From contig JALECJ010000007.1 of NCBI GenBank assembly GCA_023515745.1, forward strand, positions 1,348,612-1,412,611: a stretch of DNA of 64,000 nucleotides, given 5' to 3'. The stretch comes from Amoeboaphelidium protococcarum. Taxonomy: Eukaryota; Aphelidiomycota; Aphelidea. The position numbers and the translations under genes are program-made. The notes beneath the pieces are model-generated. The model did not search any database and was not told where the DNA came from. It saw nothing but the letters and a program-made list of their open reading frames with translations. Below, piece after piece: positions 34,037 to 45,451 of this stretch (the stretch's first letter is position 1; each line of letters opens with the position of its first letter).

Positions 34037-35471
34037 TCATGCCATCAACGCCTCGATATGTTTCTACCCAGTGTGAGTAAAATCATAAGCAACTTCACCC
34101 ATAAGACTGAAATCAGTTCCAGTCAATTCATCTTCACGGTTCATACGAAGTGACAGAGAATACGATCTTCCGCCGACAGTAAATCTAATTTTATCCATAA
34201 CTTTTGCAATCAGTAAGGTGATCACAAATACATAAGTGGCACTCACCAGGCAACCGACAAACTGAGGCACAAACTGATAAAAGTTTCCATCAATCCAGCC
34301 ACTCGGATTAGCACTTCCAGTGTTGGACATATTCTCAACACTCGTGGTGGCAAAAATGGCAGTCATCATAGTGCCGACAAACCCGACAGCCGCATGCACA
34401 GCAAACGCATCCAGACTATCATCATACTCAAAGCGACTCTTGAGAAAGCACGCATTATTACCAGCAAGTGCTCCAGCAATACCAAAAATCGGTGTAGCCC
34501 ATGGAGCAACAAACCCAGCTGCAGGAGTGATAACCACAAGGCCGGCCACTGCTCCACTACAGAATCCCAATGAAGTGATCTTCTGATGAAGTCTATAGTC
34601 ATACAAGATCCAAGCCAAGCCACCAAAGCAAGCACTCAAATGGGTTACATACGCGGCATTGATAGCTCTAGTGTCCATTCGACATTCAGAACCACCATTG
34701 AATCCAAACCAACCAAACCAAAACAGAGCAGTACCCAGAGCCGTATGAGTCAGATTGTGAGGCATAGCAGCAGATTGAGAACGTTTACCAACCGCGAGCG
34801 ATAGTGCCAAACCACTCACACCACTGACAATATGCACTGGGATGCCACCAGCAAAATCCTTGATACCAAACTTGTACAGCCATCCAGATGGATTCCATGT
34901 CCAATACGCAACAATATCATACACAAAAGTACACCACACGAACAAGAAGACTATCCATGGCAAGATTCTAGTACGCTCAGCAATACTACCAAAAGCTAGA
35001 GCGGGAGTAACAGTGGCAAACATAAGCTGATAAATACTGAACAAAAGGCCCGGAATAGTGGGACAATTAGGATGAGGCTTCATGCCCAGATTAGCGAAAC
35101 CACCATAGTACAAATCGCCAATGAATCCATTCGTTGAAGTGTCAGAGAAGGCCAAAGAGTAACCCCAGAAGAACCATTGGATAGATACGACGGCTCCTGT
35201 GAGCATACAAATAAAGATGACAGACATTGCATTCTTAAACTCTACTGTTCCACCATAGAAATAGCCATTAGCTGGTGTCTACACTCTAATTAAAATTCAC
35301 GATAAGAAGGTTTAGATCTCTTTATATGGTTGATCAAGCAGATAAACTTACCATTATAAACACCAGGACGGAGGCGACCATAACCCACACCATGTCAGCA
35401 CCATTCAATTGCTGATACAAAGCCTCCTGGCCAGCATTAAGAACCGTAGCGTTGTTATACAGTAAAGACAT
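34037..35471 (-). CDS. Ammonium transporter (AMT/MEP family)
   Basis: 453 residues in two exons (35352-35471, 34037-35278) with a 73-nt intron placed just before the first conserved block. Eleven hydrophobic segments fit the Amt fold. Family features include NGYFYGG in the first membrane helix region, MLTGAVVSIQWFFWGYSLAF, the WTWNPSGWLYKFGIKDFAGG block, and two conserved pore histidines: one in FAGGIPVHIVSG and one in LDAFAVHAAVGF. It imports ammonium across the plasma membrane. The open frame continues upstream for 159 codons from an ATG at 35948, but the residues look random and basic, so I keep the start at 35471. Confidence 0.92.
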
Positions 35472-36013
35472 TTTTTGATAAGACGTACTCTGAAACAACA
35501 ATTATCGATAGTTGAAATAAATCCAATAGCAAAGATGATCAAAGTAGGAAGAATTGATTTTATTTACGCCGCTTAGTTGTAATACAAAAGAGGCAAGTGT
35601 TTGTTGTTGATTGCTTATCGTTATCAATTGTCGCTGATGATCAAAGGATGGATGGCTGGATGATAAGCTTCCTGGGTGACAGTACGTTTTGTTTATTTTT
35701 ACGCGCTGCCGATAACGGAATTGATAAGAACCGACTGTCGCCAAGCGTTCCTTTTCAAACAACAACATTGAAAATATTGTCATGATGACTTTTAAAGTGA
35801 AGCGATACAAAGAACGGTAATTGTTAGACTTTGTAGCGAATGATCGCCGTTTTAAATAATGAGTTAAGCGACACTTTCGAACGTCATTACCGATTGTCCT
35901 CTCTCTGCGAAACTTCATCGCGATTGTTTTCTGTCTTTCGATTGTCACCGATCTCTGACACTTTATCTTGGCACTCTATAAGATTTAGGTGATTGAATTA
36001 AAGTGCCGTAGTA
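35472..36013. promoter_or_regulatory. Divergent promoter between AMT and RAD4
   Basis: A 542-bp spacer, head to head. The minus strand is open in frame with AMT through almost the whole spacer because TGA is rare, and this is probably chance. No RNA gene or clear repeat is seen. Confidence 0.4.
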
Positions 36014-37954
36014 ATGGCGAAATCTGAGAGCGAATTTGAAGAAGATTGGGAAGAGGTGGAGCATCAGCAGCTGGACAATTAAGCCATTGCAGAGGAGGAT
36101 GAAATGTAACCGATTGACCATCATTCGGAGATGACGATTTCCATTCAGAAGCGATAGAAGTAGCCTGGTATTACAAAAGACATGCGTAATAAATAAATGT
36201 TCTTGCATTAAAGTCACGCTGTATTTCAATTATTTAATGCATGTATACTGAACGCGCTATGTGATGATGATACGCTATAAGGTTTAGTGCTGTCTCAGCT
36301 ACCATTTAAACTTCATTCTCGTCAGTCAGATATTACGTCATAGTCAGAACTTTTGTCGTGGCTATCGTCAATCCGAAAATGGCTTCTTAATGAATACTCT
36401 GTGGATGATTAATTGGCTATATTAGGTGACATTAGCGTAAAGTAATCGTTGATCAAGACTGTGAATAAGCGTAATGGTAATACAAGGGAATTGACTCTGC
36501 TATTTGTCGCGCTTTTACGAGCATTAGGATTTGAAGTCAGGCTTGTTTACGCAATCTAAGTACCATCACTTAAAGTACAGCGAAGTGTGAATTAGAAGCA
36601 GAACGATGTTAGTCATAAAGAACAAAAGGTTGTAGTTAGTGAGACTTAAAGTAGAACTCCACCGGATAGTTAGAAATAAAAGAGAAGGAAGCGAAAGGCC
36701 GTTGTAGTAGAAGATAGCGATGACGAATTTGAGCCAGAAGTTGTCAAGAGTCCTTATTTTGATCGAGGTGGTAAGCAAAAGAGTGCTAAAGTATAGAAAA
36801 GAAGTTATATGGACCGTTCAGATAGTTCACTAGTAGTAAATAATGTCTGGTTTGAAATCCTATTAGTGGATGCACAATCGTGGCTGCCATTTGGACTTGT
36901 AGACATTGAGCTGATTTCTGATGATGATGATAAACACATTTAGTATTCAATTAGCAATGTGGGCATCAATCCATAGTACATTGTCGCGTTAGAGGCTCAG
37001 TCTAGCTTTGGTAAATGTGTATCTGCTAGGTATATAGATTTTAATGTTAGGCGTAAAGAATGTTGTTTAGATTGGTGGAAGGATTTGATAAGTGGTCTAT
37101 TTACAGCTAAGTCTAGGTGCGAGGAGGCTGATTAGAAAGATTTGGATGCATTTTCCCAAAGTTGTACAATTATGCCCAAGTCTTTGGCTGAATTCAATAA
37201 CCATCCACAGTTTGTAATTGAAAAGTATTTGAAAAAGTTTGAAGTTATCTACCCCAAAGATCCGGCGTAAATTGTTGGTCAAATCAGAGGACATGATATC
37301 TATCCGCGAAATCTGGTTCAAGATCTCCATACGGCAGAGAAGTGGATTTCATAAGAGGCTAGAGTCGTCAAAGCGGGAGAATGTCCTGTGAAGAAAGTTA
37401 AATCGCGTGTTATGCCTACCAAACGTAATATCAAAATTCTGATGGAGGAAGAGTAGACTGAGTTGTAGAAAGAAGGCTTGGTTGGATTATTTGGATTTTG
37501 GTAGACGGAGCCGTATCGCGCTCCTCCTATTGTCAATGGCATAATCCCTAAGAATAAGTATGGTAATATGGATTTGTTCAGAGAGGAGATGCTGCCTGAA
37601 GGTGCTTTCCATATCAGTGAACGGTATCTCTGGCGTAAACTGCCCAAGAGTTTGAAGAATGCATCCGCTGACGTTCGTCTGCCTACAATGAAGCGTGTTG
37701 CTCAAGATTGTAATATAGAATTTGCTGAGGCCGTTATAGGCTTTGAGTATCATGGTGGAAGAAGTGTACCTTCAGTGGATGGAATAGTGGTTGCAGAGGA
37801 TAAAGTGGCTGACTTTGTGGAAGAGTTCAAGTCTCGCGTTCTCACCCTGATCGAGAAAGCCAAATCTAAATAGTTACAACAGGTGGCTGCCAAGTGGAAC
37901 TATATTTACAAGAAGCTGCTTCACCGAGAAAAGATTCTAGATCGATACAATTGA
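36014..37954 (+). CDS. RAD4: DNA damage recognition protein Rad4/XPC
   Basis: 646 residues, one exon. Rad4/XPC recognises helix-distorting lesions at the start of nucleotide excision repair. Seen in order: an acidic N-terminus; a transglutaminase-like part with LTLLFVALLRALGFEVRLVY near residue 155; the block FEILLVDAQSWLPF near 280; and the beta-hairpin domains with GHDIYPRNLVQDLHTAEKW, FGFWQTEPYRAPPIVNGIIP and GGRSVPSVDGIVV. The catalytic triad of true transglutaminases is not expected and is not needed. Length is a little short for the family but the order is complete. TAG and TAA codons are common in the linker. Confidence 0.92.
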
Positions 37955-38152
37955 CTTCACTTGTATCTCACCAGCTGTCTATTTTATATATGGTTGTCAC
38001 TTTAGTTGCCGCTAGTTGATCTTTGATTTAAATAAATGTTACAGTCTGATTCGATTTTTTAATCATTCCATTGAATGTTAGCTTATCGCTGATGTACTGT
38101 AATTTATTAACATTATCATTAGTATTATAAGATTTTACATAACCAAGCAACT

Positions 38153-39262
38153 TCAATCAATCAATTCCACGTTAGATGGCTTTAAAGAGAATGATTCGTT
38201 GCTTTATCCAATTTGGACTCCCACGCGCTTATTTCCATACCAACCAGACAGAGTACCAACTTGGTCATTTAAATCCGCTCTACTTTTCAAGCCGTGAACA
38301 CGAACACGAGCGCCTTTTGGATAATTAGCTTCCATGACAATGTTGGCCGTCTCATAATTGTTGAACTCGGCATAGGAAGTAAAATCAGAGGGCTTAACAT
38401 TTCTAGGACCGCCGTCCAACATAGCGCAACCAAATTCATCCATAACACACCAGTCGTCCACTTCAAAGGCTATTCCATCACTGCGCGCAAGCAGAACTGG
38501 CGGTGCCGGTCCAATTGATCCTCCATACTACCAGCGAGATGGAGCAAGGCCTACTCTGGGTTCAGACATTAATCTGACAATCAGGCACTATTCGTCATTT
38601 CTACCGGGACCAGGTAATTTCTTGACATACAATGGAATGTTCACGGCATGGGCAATAGGCACCTTCTCAGAGAAAGAAGAATCAAAAACCACGTCTTCAG
38701 GTGTAATCTTGGAACCATTGATTCTAATACCTTTGAAAACTTTAGGTTGCTACTCATTACTTGGAGGATTACCAGTGGAATTTTGAGTAGAAGAGCCAGT
38801 ACTTTACGACGCAGGGTTTCGGTGCTTCAAGTTATTCAAAACTACATGGTCCCACACGATACCGCGAAAGTCTCTCTTTACCAGCTCTTACACGTATGTT
38901 GTCATGTACATATCACCATGTCCCACTCGGCATGCCTCTTCATACTTGGTGTTCAAATCGCGAGCAGTCTTCTCAAAGAACTTGGGCAGTTCACCCCTTT
39001 ACATGGCGGCTGTCATATTGTTCATATCAATCATACCATTCTTCCACAGAGTCTACCATGCTCCATACATCAAATGCCCAGTCTTCCATTCGGCCACATT
39101 AAAAGATTACGCGCCAGACTAATCCATCTCTATACCAAAAACTGATTCAGAATCTTCCGTAGGATATACATCATCTTGCAGTGCCTCGAAGAACTTGGTT
39201 AAAATCATTTAAGCCACTGAAGTTTGCATATCAGGCCTGTCAGCCCACGCTGTTCCACTCAT
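38153..39262 (-). CDS. Orphan 369-residue protein with C-terminal SH3/KOW-like segment
   Basis: One exon, 369 residues. The C-terminal 50 residues (GARVRVHGLKSRADLNDQVG, then GWYGNKRVGVQIG and SLKPSNVELI) match the short beta-barrel seen at the ends of some MYND- and ankyrin-type proteins, where LNxxxGxv and LKPxNL are conserved. The rest, including DWCVMDEFGCAMLDGGPRN, is not familiar. No zinc-binding cysteine pattern or catalytic motif is clear. The gene is convergent with RAD4, with about 200 bp between the stops. Confidence 0.6.
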
Positions 39263-39552
39263 TTTATGTTAAGATTGTGTTCACAAATATTATAACAACA
39301 CAATGTATAATCGATACAGTAGTAATAAATGGTAAAAAGATAATCTGATCAAATAACCTCTCGGAGAAAACACCATCGCGTCATAAACTGAGATGAATGA
39401 TATTTGGTATGTGTGAAGTCTTTAGGCGACAGCTCACTCACTCAAAATCATTAGTGTGATTGGCTCGAGACTAAATGACTCCTGATCGCCCCAATATACA
39501 CCACTCTCATTCTCTCAAACTCAAGTCTGATACTGTAGCATTAAGGAAGAAA

Positions 39553-39870
39553 ATGTCAGACAGTGAAGATTACGATTCCAATGATGATTACGAATAGTAA
39601 TTTGAGCAGGATATAAATCTCATGATCCAGTATGGGTACAGGCCGTGGGATGTTGATAGCTGGGGCGCGATTGAGTAAATCAAAAAGGAGGAAGCCGAGT
39701 ATCGTTTGCATTAAGAGCAACAGCAGGCGAGCGCCAATGACGCGTAAGGCAACGCGGTTGAAGATAACGAGGATGAAGATGACGACGACGAGATTCCGTA
39801 CGGCGAACCTGGTGATAAGAGATATGAAGAAGATACCAATATCATTCTGAGTTATGGTATGAAGCCCTGA
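39553..39870 (+). CDS. Small acidic protein
   Basis: 105 residues, rich in Asp, Glu and Gln, with a run of acidic residues near 80 and a Trp/Tyr-containing part (YGYRPWDVDSWGAIEQIKKE) that could be a short helix. I recognise no family. The first ATG lies close after a purine-rich leader. The small size makes it uncertain, but the residue bias is unlike surrounding spacer. Confidence 0.5.
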
Positions 39871-40314
39871 GGCTTGGGAATTTCTCGGAAACCTGAGAGA
39901 AGAGTGGGAAAGACAAGACAAGGAACTTGCAGAGTCTGAGTAATGAATTATCTGGTTTTGATTAAATGAATTTGATTTGCACTTTTAAATAGCAATTGTC
40001 TTAACTATCTTTCACTCAGTCTTCATTCTTATAATGTTCTTTAAACAGTATATACGGTAAATAATATCCACAAAGCTTTTACAAAAAGCATGATAATAAG
40101 AGATTTAACGCGTGCACCTTTCAAGGCAATGTCTGAAACGCTGCAAACAGTACTTCCCCATTGGTCGATTAAAGTGATTGCTTACGGTTAAGAAGTATAC
40201 TCTACATTAAGTTTCGCAAAAATTATCATTTAAATAATTAAAGAAGTAAAAAAGGCAGTAAACAAACAGAAACACGAGGACTTACTGAGCATACTATATA
40301 AAGTCATACGTCAA
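39871..40314. other. Convergent intergenic spacer
   Basis: A 444-bp AT-rich spacer between the stop of the small acidic gene and the stop of RPL10a. It should hold the 3' ends of both transcripts. I see no RNA gene, repeat or ORF worth listing. Confidence 0.4.
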
Positions 40315-40968
40315 TCAGTACAATCTAATAGGTGCACCCATAGAGGACTTGATATATAGAGACTTGACGTTCTACCAGTTCTTCTTCAACAGAGACACCA
40401 AGAAATTAACTGCAAGCATGACATTAGATAGCATCTCATCGTCAGACATACCGACATTACCGACAGCAACACCGAGACACAGCACCTTCTTAAGCTGGAA
40501 TTTAATGGTGGCGCGAATCTCGTTGGCCTTCTCCAACAGATTGTCGTTATGTGACACTGGAGTTGGAAATTTACCAGCCTTGTGCAGACCAGGACCAAGC
40601 AGACGAGGCAACAGCTTAATCAGAGAGTCAGAGGCCAAGAACGCGTCGTATTTCTTAGCCATCTTCTTGACCAGCTTCTTGTTCTTGTTCAATTTCTTTA
40701 AATCATCCACAGACATGGATTCGAGTCCAACCTTGGCTGCCTCGTCACAGTGGTGAGCATCACCCAGAATACACACAGACATCTTTGGGCGTGGGATATT
40801 TGGCAATTTAATAGATCCGGCGAAACGCTTATCACGCTGAGGATCGTAGTTCTTCAATCCAATTTGCAATTCCACAGTCTCCAAGAAATTACGCTTCTTC
40901 TCCCCGGACTGAGCCAATAGCTACTGAACGGCTTCACGCACAGCTGGCACCTGTAATTTGCTGCTCAT
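40315..40968 (-). CDS. RPL10A: 60S ribosomal protein L10a (uL1)
   Basis: 217 residues, the same length as the human protein, one exon. It forms the L1 stalk of the large ribosomal subunit. Conserved blocks: [105 protein letters not shown]. One conserved Gln in the last block is TAG, and another near residue 16 is also TAG. It is head to head with the carnitine acyltransferase gene across a spacer with strong CG-rich palindromes. Confidence 0.97.
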
Positions 40969-41318
40969 TCTATTATTTTTAAACGGTGTAAATGTACTAT
41001 AAATCCAATATAAGGAAAATGCTGCAGTGACCGTAGAGCGAAATTCTTTCTTAGACGCGTCTCGCGAGAAAATTGGGCACTGATTGGAAATTGAACTCGA
41101 AATCATCGGTCGGTTAAGGTTTGCTTCCACACTGTGGATTGATTGGATTGATTTCTCGTCGTTCAAGAGAGAGACGCGCGTCTCGCATAAAATAGCGTTT
41201 CAGTCAAACTGACCTTTGGATAGCTTTTGTTGTTTCACCTGGGCAGCCGTCTCGTTCTTTCTTCCATTCTTTCTTTATCAGTTGTTACCATATTAAGTCG
41301 AAAAGCTATTTGTATAGG
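40969..41318. promoter_or_regulatory. Divergent promoter with CG-rich palindromes
   Basis: A 350-bp spacer upstream of RPL10a and the acyltransferase. It holds three perfect palindromes: AGACGCGTCT at 41053-41062, TCTCGCGAGA at 41060-41069, overlapping the first, and the 14-bp GAGACGCGCGTCTC at 41171-41184. ACGCGT matches the yeast MCB core and TCTCGCGAGA is known as a core motif in some animal ribosomal-protein promoters. They may drive both genes. Confidence 0.65.
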
Positions 41319-43400
41319 ATGGATTCGTATCAGTCTTAATTACCAAAACTTCCGGTACCGGATCTAAAGTAGACGGTTTAGAAACTGTACAAGTCATTAC
41401 TTCCGTATATTAAATCTGATGACGATGCCTCCAAGTTGTAACAATTGTGTCAAGACTTTGTGTCCACTCATGGTCCGGTACTCTAAGCACGTTTGTTAAA
41501 GCATGCCGAGTAAGTGAATAATGTTCCATTTCAGCCTATGGTTGGTGAGGGAGGCGGTAATTGGCTTGATAAATGGTGGCTTGATTTGGCATATTTGTCG
41601 TGGAGAGAGCCGTTGATTGTCAATTCCAATTGGTTTCTGGCAATGAAGGAGCACCCGTAACATCCTCAGAACCTGAAGCATTATTCCCAGCCACCAGTAT
41701 AAGAAGGTCGGTTCACCTCGTTTTAGATACATCGAGCTGCTGGATTTATTACTAATGCTCTGAATATGAAGGAAGCCATCGACAATCGGAGTATTGAGGC
41801 TGAGTTGATGGGCAGGAAAAAGATACCTTTGTGTATGAACCAGTATAGATTAATGTTTGGTATGACAAGAGTTCCTCTGGATGGCTGTGATACTGACGTT
41901 TGCTCATCTCGATTTACGACTGTTCAATCCGGTGCTGCTCGTCACATCACAGTCTTGGTTAAGGATCATGTTTATCATCTGGATTGCTATATAGATACTC
42001 CAGGTGGTAGTGGCGTGCAACGGCTGAGCATTTCTGCACTTGAAAAGTTGTTGTGGGATATTGTCAGTGATGCATAGAGCGAGTAAGTCAAGTATCCAGT
42101 GGGTATTCTTACTGCAGATTAGCGTGATAATTGGGCTTAAGCTCATAAGCATTTGCTGAATATTAGCAAAGTTAACAAGGATTCATTTGAGAACGTTAGA
42201 GACTCGTTGTTTTGTATAGCACTCGATGATGTCAGTGTGCCGACTAATGACTTCTCTTCATTGTATTCTAACACTGCGCATGGACTGTTGCGTTCTTGTG
42301 ACTCTTTGTATGGTTATGGTAGGAATCGCTGGTTCGACAAGACTCTTACAGTAATTGTGATGTCTGATGGATCTGCTGGTATAAATGGTGAACATTCGCC
42401 GTGTGATGCTCTGATTCCATCTAGATTTATTGATTGGCTTGTTGAGAATGAGCCTGCTAGAGATGTTAACGGAGCTATCAGTGACCTGAGCGTTGTGTAT
42501 GATAGAAGCCGTCGACCTAATTTACGGTCTTTATGGTCGAGACTTCAGTGGTAGTTGGACGACACTATGAAGAATGTATATATTCCCAGAGCTATCAATA
42601 CTGCGAATCATGTTGGTGGAAATAGTGATGCAGGGGTGTTGATATTTACCGATTTCGGTGGGAAGCATTTGAAATCTGTAATTGGTAAGATTAGTCCTGA
42701 CGCTTTCATTCAAATGTGCTTGCAACTGGCTTTCTATAAAGCTAGCTAGTAGATTGGCGGTAAGGCTGAGGGAGAATGGTGTGCTGTATATGAGACTGCT
42801 AGCACTCGTCAGTTCTTGAAGGGAAGAACAGAGTGTATTAGATCCTGCTCTGTGGATTCTGTGAATTTTTTAAAGCTCATGGTGAATAAGAACGCTTCCT
42901 TTTAGCAAAAGTATGATGCCTTGCAAAAAGCCGGAGTATCACATACTCGTTACACTATAGAAGCAATGAGCGGTTAAGGTGTGGATCGCCACATTCTAGG
43001 GTTAAAAGTTGCTTATAGTCTGCCAACTCTAGCGGGAGAGAATATGAAATTGGACTCTGCCAATAGACACCCGCTCTTCTCTCACCCGGCGATGCTTGAA
43101 TCTACTCGATTCAGATTGTCCACCTCATCCCTGTCCAGTGGTGTCAATTACAATGGTACTGGATTTGGTACAGTAGAACCCGATGGATACGGTATCAACT
43201 ATTGCGTCGGTGATGAATTTATCAAGTTTGGCATTGAAAGTAAGAAGGGCTGCCGGGAGACTAGCACCGCATAGTTTAAGATCATTTTGGCTTAGGCTCT
43301 GCTGGAAGTCTCTCGTCTATGTGAGACTGTCAATGCTTCTAACACTCCTAGAAGTGCTGAGAGTCACTCTGTCTCCAAGAAATCTTTTTCGAAATTATGA
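41319..43400 (+). CDS. CAT2: Carnitine O-acyltransferase (acetyl type)
   Basis: 693 residues, one exon. It transfers acyl groups between CoA and carnitine for transport into mitochondria or peroxisomes. Seen in order: an N-terminal LPKLPVPDLKQTVQKL, the WWLDLAYLSWREPLIVNSN block, PLCMNQYRLMFGMTRVP, and the catalytic histidine in GINGEHSPCDA near residue 360. The C-terminal substrate region includes AVYETASTRQFLKGRTE, LAFYKASQQ and DGYGINYCVGDE. It ends in SKKSFSKL, where SKL may be a peroxisomal targeting signal. Length fits the family. Confidence 0.93.
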
Positions 43401-43562
43401 ATTGTCCGATTCATATTAAATTTAATTTTGTATGAGAACTATTTAAATTTAAATCTTGACCTTTCAACCTGATTAAATCGTGTATAATTAAAGAAGAATC
43501 GTTTTCGATTTAAGATTAAGCATACTAGCTAGATAGTGATAGAAAACGAGAAAAAGAGGAGA

Positions 43563-45074
43563 ATGAAGGTGCAGATACGATTGTATAACTAAGCAGCGAC
43601 GATTCTGCATTCAGTGCTGACACAGGAAAAGAGTAAATCATTTAAAAGCCAGGTATTTGAATGCAAGGACCAGAGTATAAATAAGAAGCAGCTCATGGCT
43701 TTCCTATGTCGCGTCTTGGAGTACAAATCGGTGGTTGATTAGCTGATTGATAGAGCGCAATTGTATCAGAGTCTGAGTAAAGCTATAGTGCGAAAAACTA
43801 ATAATCTCAAATTTTTATTAATTGTTATGGCGTACGAGATTGCCATAGGATAGTTGAGCAAGGTGCAGAGTGTGATCGTAATGAAAGACAAGGGACCACC
43901 CGCATAATTGTTTAATCACCTATGGATGAACAAGACGCGTCTCCGCTCAGAGTTATCCAAGCTCAAGATCTAGAAAGGTTTTAAAGATAATAGTCAACTC
44001 GTAGATTAGAATATTGCAAAGATGGCTGCATTGTCCGATAAAATACCGCGCTATGCCAGAGTGAATGCTTTTGTCATGGGTATCAGCGATGTCTGTAAAG
44101 CTCTTTAATAGTAAGGTTACCAGCAAGTGGATTCACTTACATCCATGTCTGAGGAGATTTAATCAACTGGGACTTAATAATCTTAGAGAAATAAAAAGTC
44201 TGTTAAAATATTCGCAGTTGATGAGCACATACCTAATCTGCTTGTATTCCCACCTGGGCATGATCTTCATCTAAACAAGTTGTATCAAGACGGAGCACTG
44301 ATTCTGTAAGATAAGGCTAGCTGTATGCCAGTTGCTGCTCTATTGGATGGATATGATACTGAGTACAAAGGTGCAGTGTGTATTGATGCGTGCGCTGCCC
44401 CAGGCAATAAGACTAGTCAACTTAGTGCCGCAGTGTATGAAGATCATCTGAATGCTGGTTGTGTATACGCCTACGATATCGATCGCGTCAGATTGAACAC
44501 TTTGGAAATGTAGATGCGCAAGTATGGATGTCTTAATGTTAGTGCACAGTGTCATAGTTTCCTCGATATCGATCCTCATTCTGAACCATACAATCAAGTC
44601 AGATTCATCGTTCTTGATCCATCATGCTCCGGGTCTGGTATTGTGAACAGACTAGATTATCTGGTTGACTCTCATCGAACTCTTTAAAGATCTGGGAATC
44701 GTATAACTTCATCTGTTGATGGCACCTAGGTTGATGGTACTGATAATTAATCAGCTGAAGACCGACTAGAGAATCTAGGTGCGTTCTAGAAAAAGATGCT
44801 CCTGCATGCTCTCTCATTTCCAGCTGTAGAACGCGTGTCATATAGCACATGCTCTGTTAATATAGAAGAGAACGAGGCGGTAGTGGAACATTGTCTACAG
44901 AAATGCAAAGACTAATGGCAACTGTATCACGCGCTTCCCCAATGGACTAATCGCGGTGTTAATGGGATGGACCAAGTAATTCGCGTCGATCCTCATAAAC
45001 ATCTCACCAATGGCTTCTTTGTCGCTATATTTGAACGAAGAATCAAATAGGGAGAAAATGGCGATGACAGCTGA
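43563..45074 (+). CDS. RCM1: rRNA cytosine-C5 methyltransferase NSUN5/Rcm1
   Basis: 503 residues, one exon. NSUN5/Rcm1 methylates a cytosine in domain IV of large-subunit rRNA in the nucleolus. The N-terminal NOL1-like helical region runs to about residue 180. The Rossmann methyltransferase part has CIDACAAPGNKTSQL near 275 (the SAM motif), an Asp in YAYDIDRVR, the NSUN5-type motif LDPSCSGSGIV, and the catalytic YSTCSVNIEENE near 435. The DPSCSGSG sequence is the feature that separates NSUN5 from NSUN1 and NSUN2. The C-terminus (GFFVAIFERR) is as in the family. The gene is co-directional with its neighbours. Confidence 0.94.
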
Positions 45075-45451
45075 TAGAATAATAGATTATTATTATCTGA
45101 TTACTGCGCATTAATAATTTACTATCCGCTGTTCATTGTTCCAGATTCTTTTAAAGTGTATCGCCACTATATTTATCAGAGCTCTAAGATCCTATTTTGG
45201 AAATATAAAAGTTAGATCCGCCATAAATCGAAGATTGTAAGCGATATATCACGTCATTATGCACTCAATTTACGGGCGTAAAATGCAAAGCTTAGTTTTA
45301 GTGATCTCGCGTCACGTCAAAATTTCTGTTTCTGATCAACTCATCGTGTCATCCTTCTAATCACGCAATATAAAGCCACACATTGCCCCACTCTTTCCCT
45401 CTTTAGCTTATCTCTATATAGTTGATAAAAATTGGAAAATTAATTGTAAAT
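45075..45451. other. Intergenic spacer between NSUN5 and NRAMP
   Basis: A 377-bp AT-rich spacer between two co-directional genes. It should hold the NSUN5 3' end and the NRAMP promoter. The start of the NRAMP protein is the first ATG after an in-frame stretch with no ATG. Nothing else is seen. Confidence 0.4.

Noticed and set aside
35472..35948. 159-codon in-frame extension of the ammonium transporter
   Set aside because: Basic, low-similarity residues unlike any AMT N-terminus and placed in a divergent promoter; more likely leader sequence.
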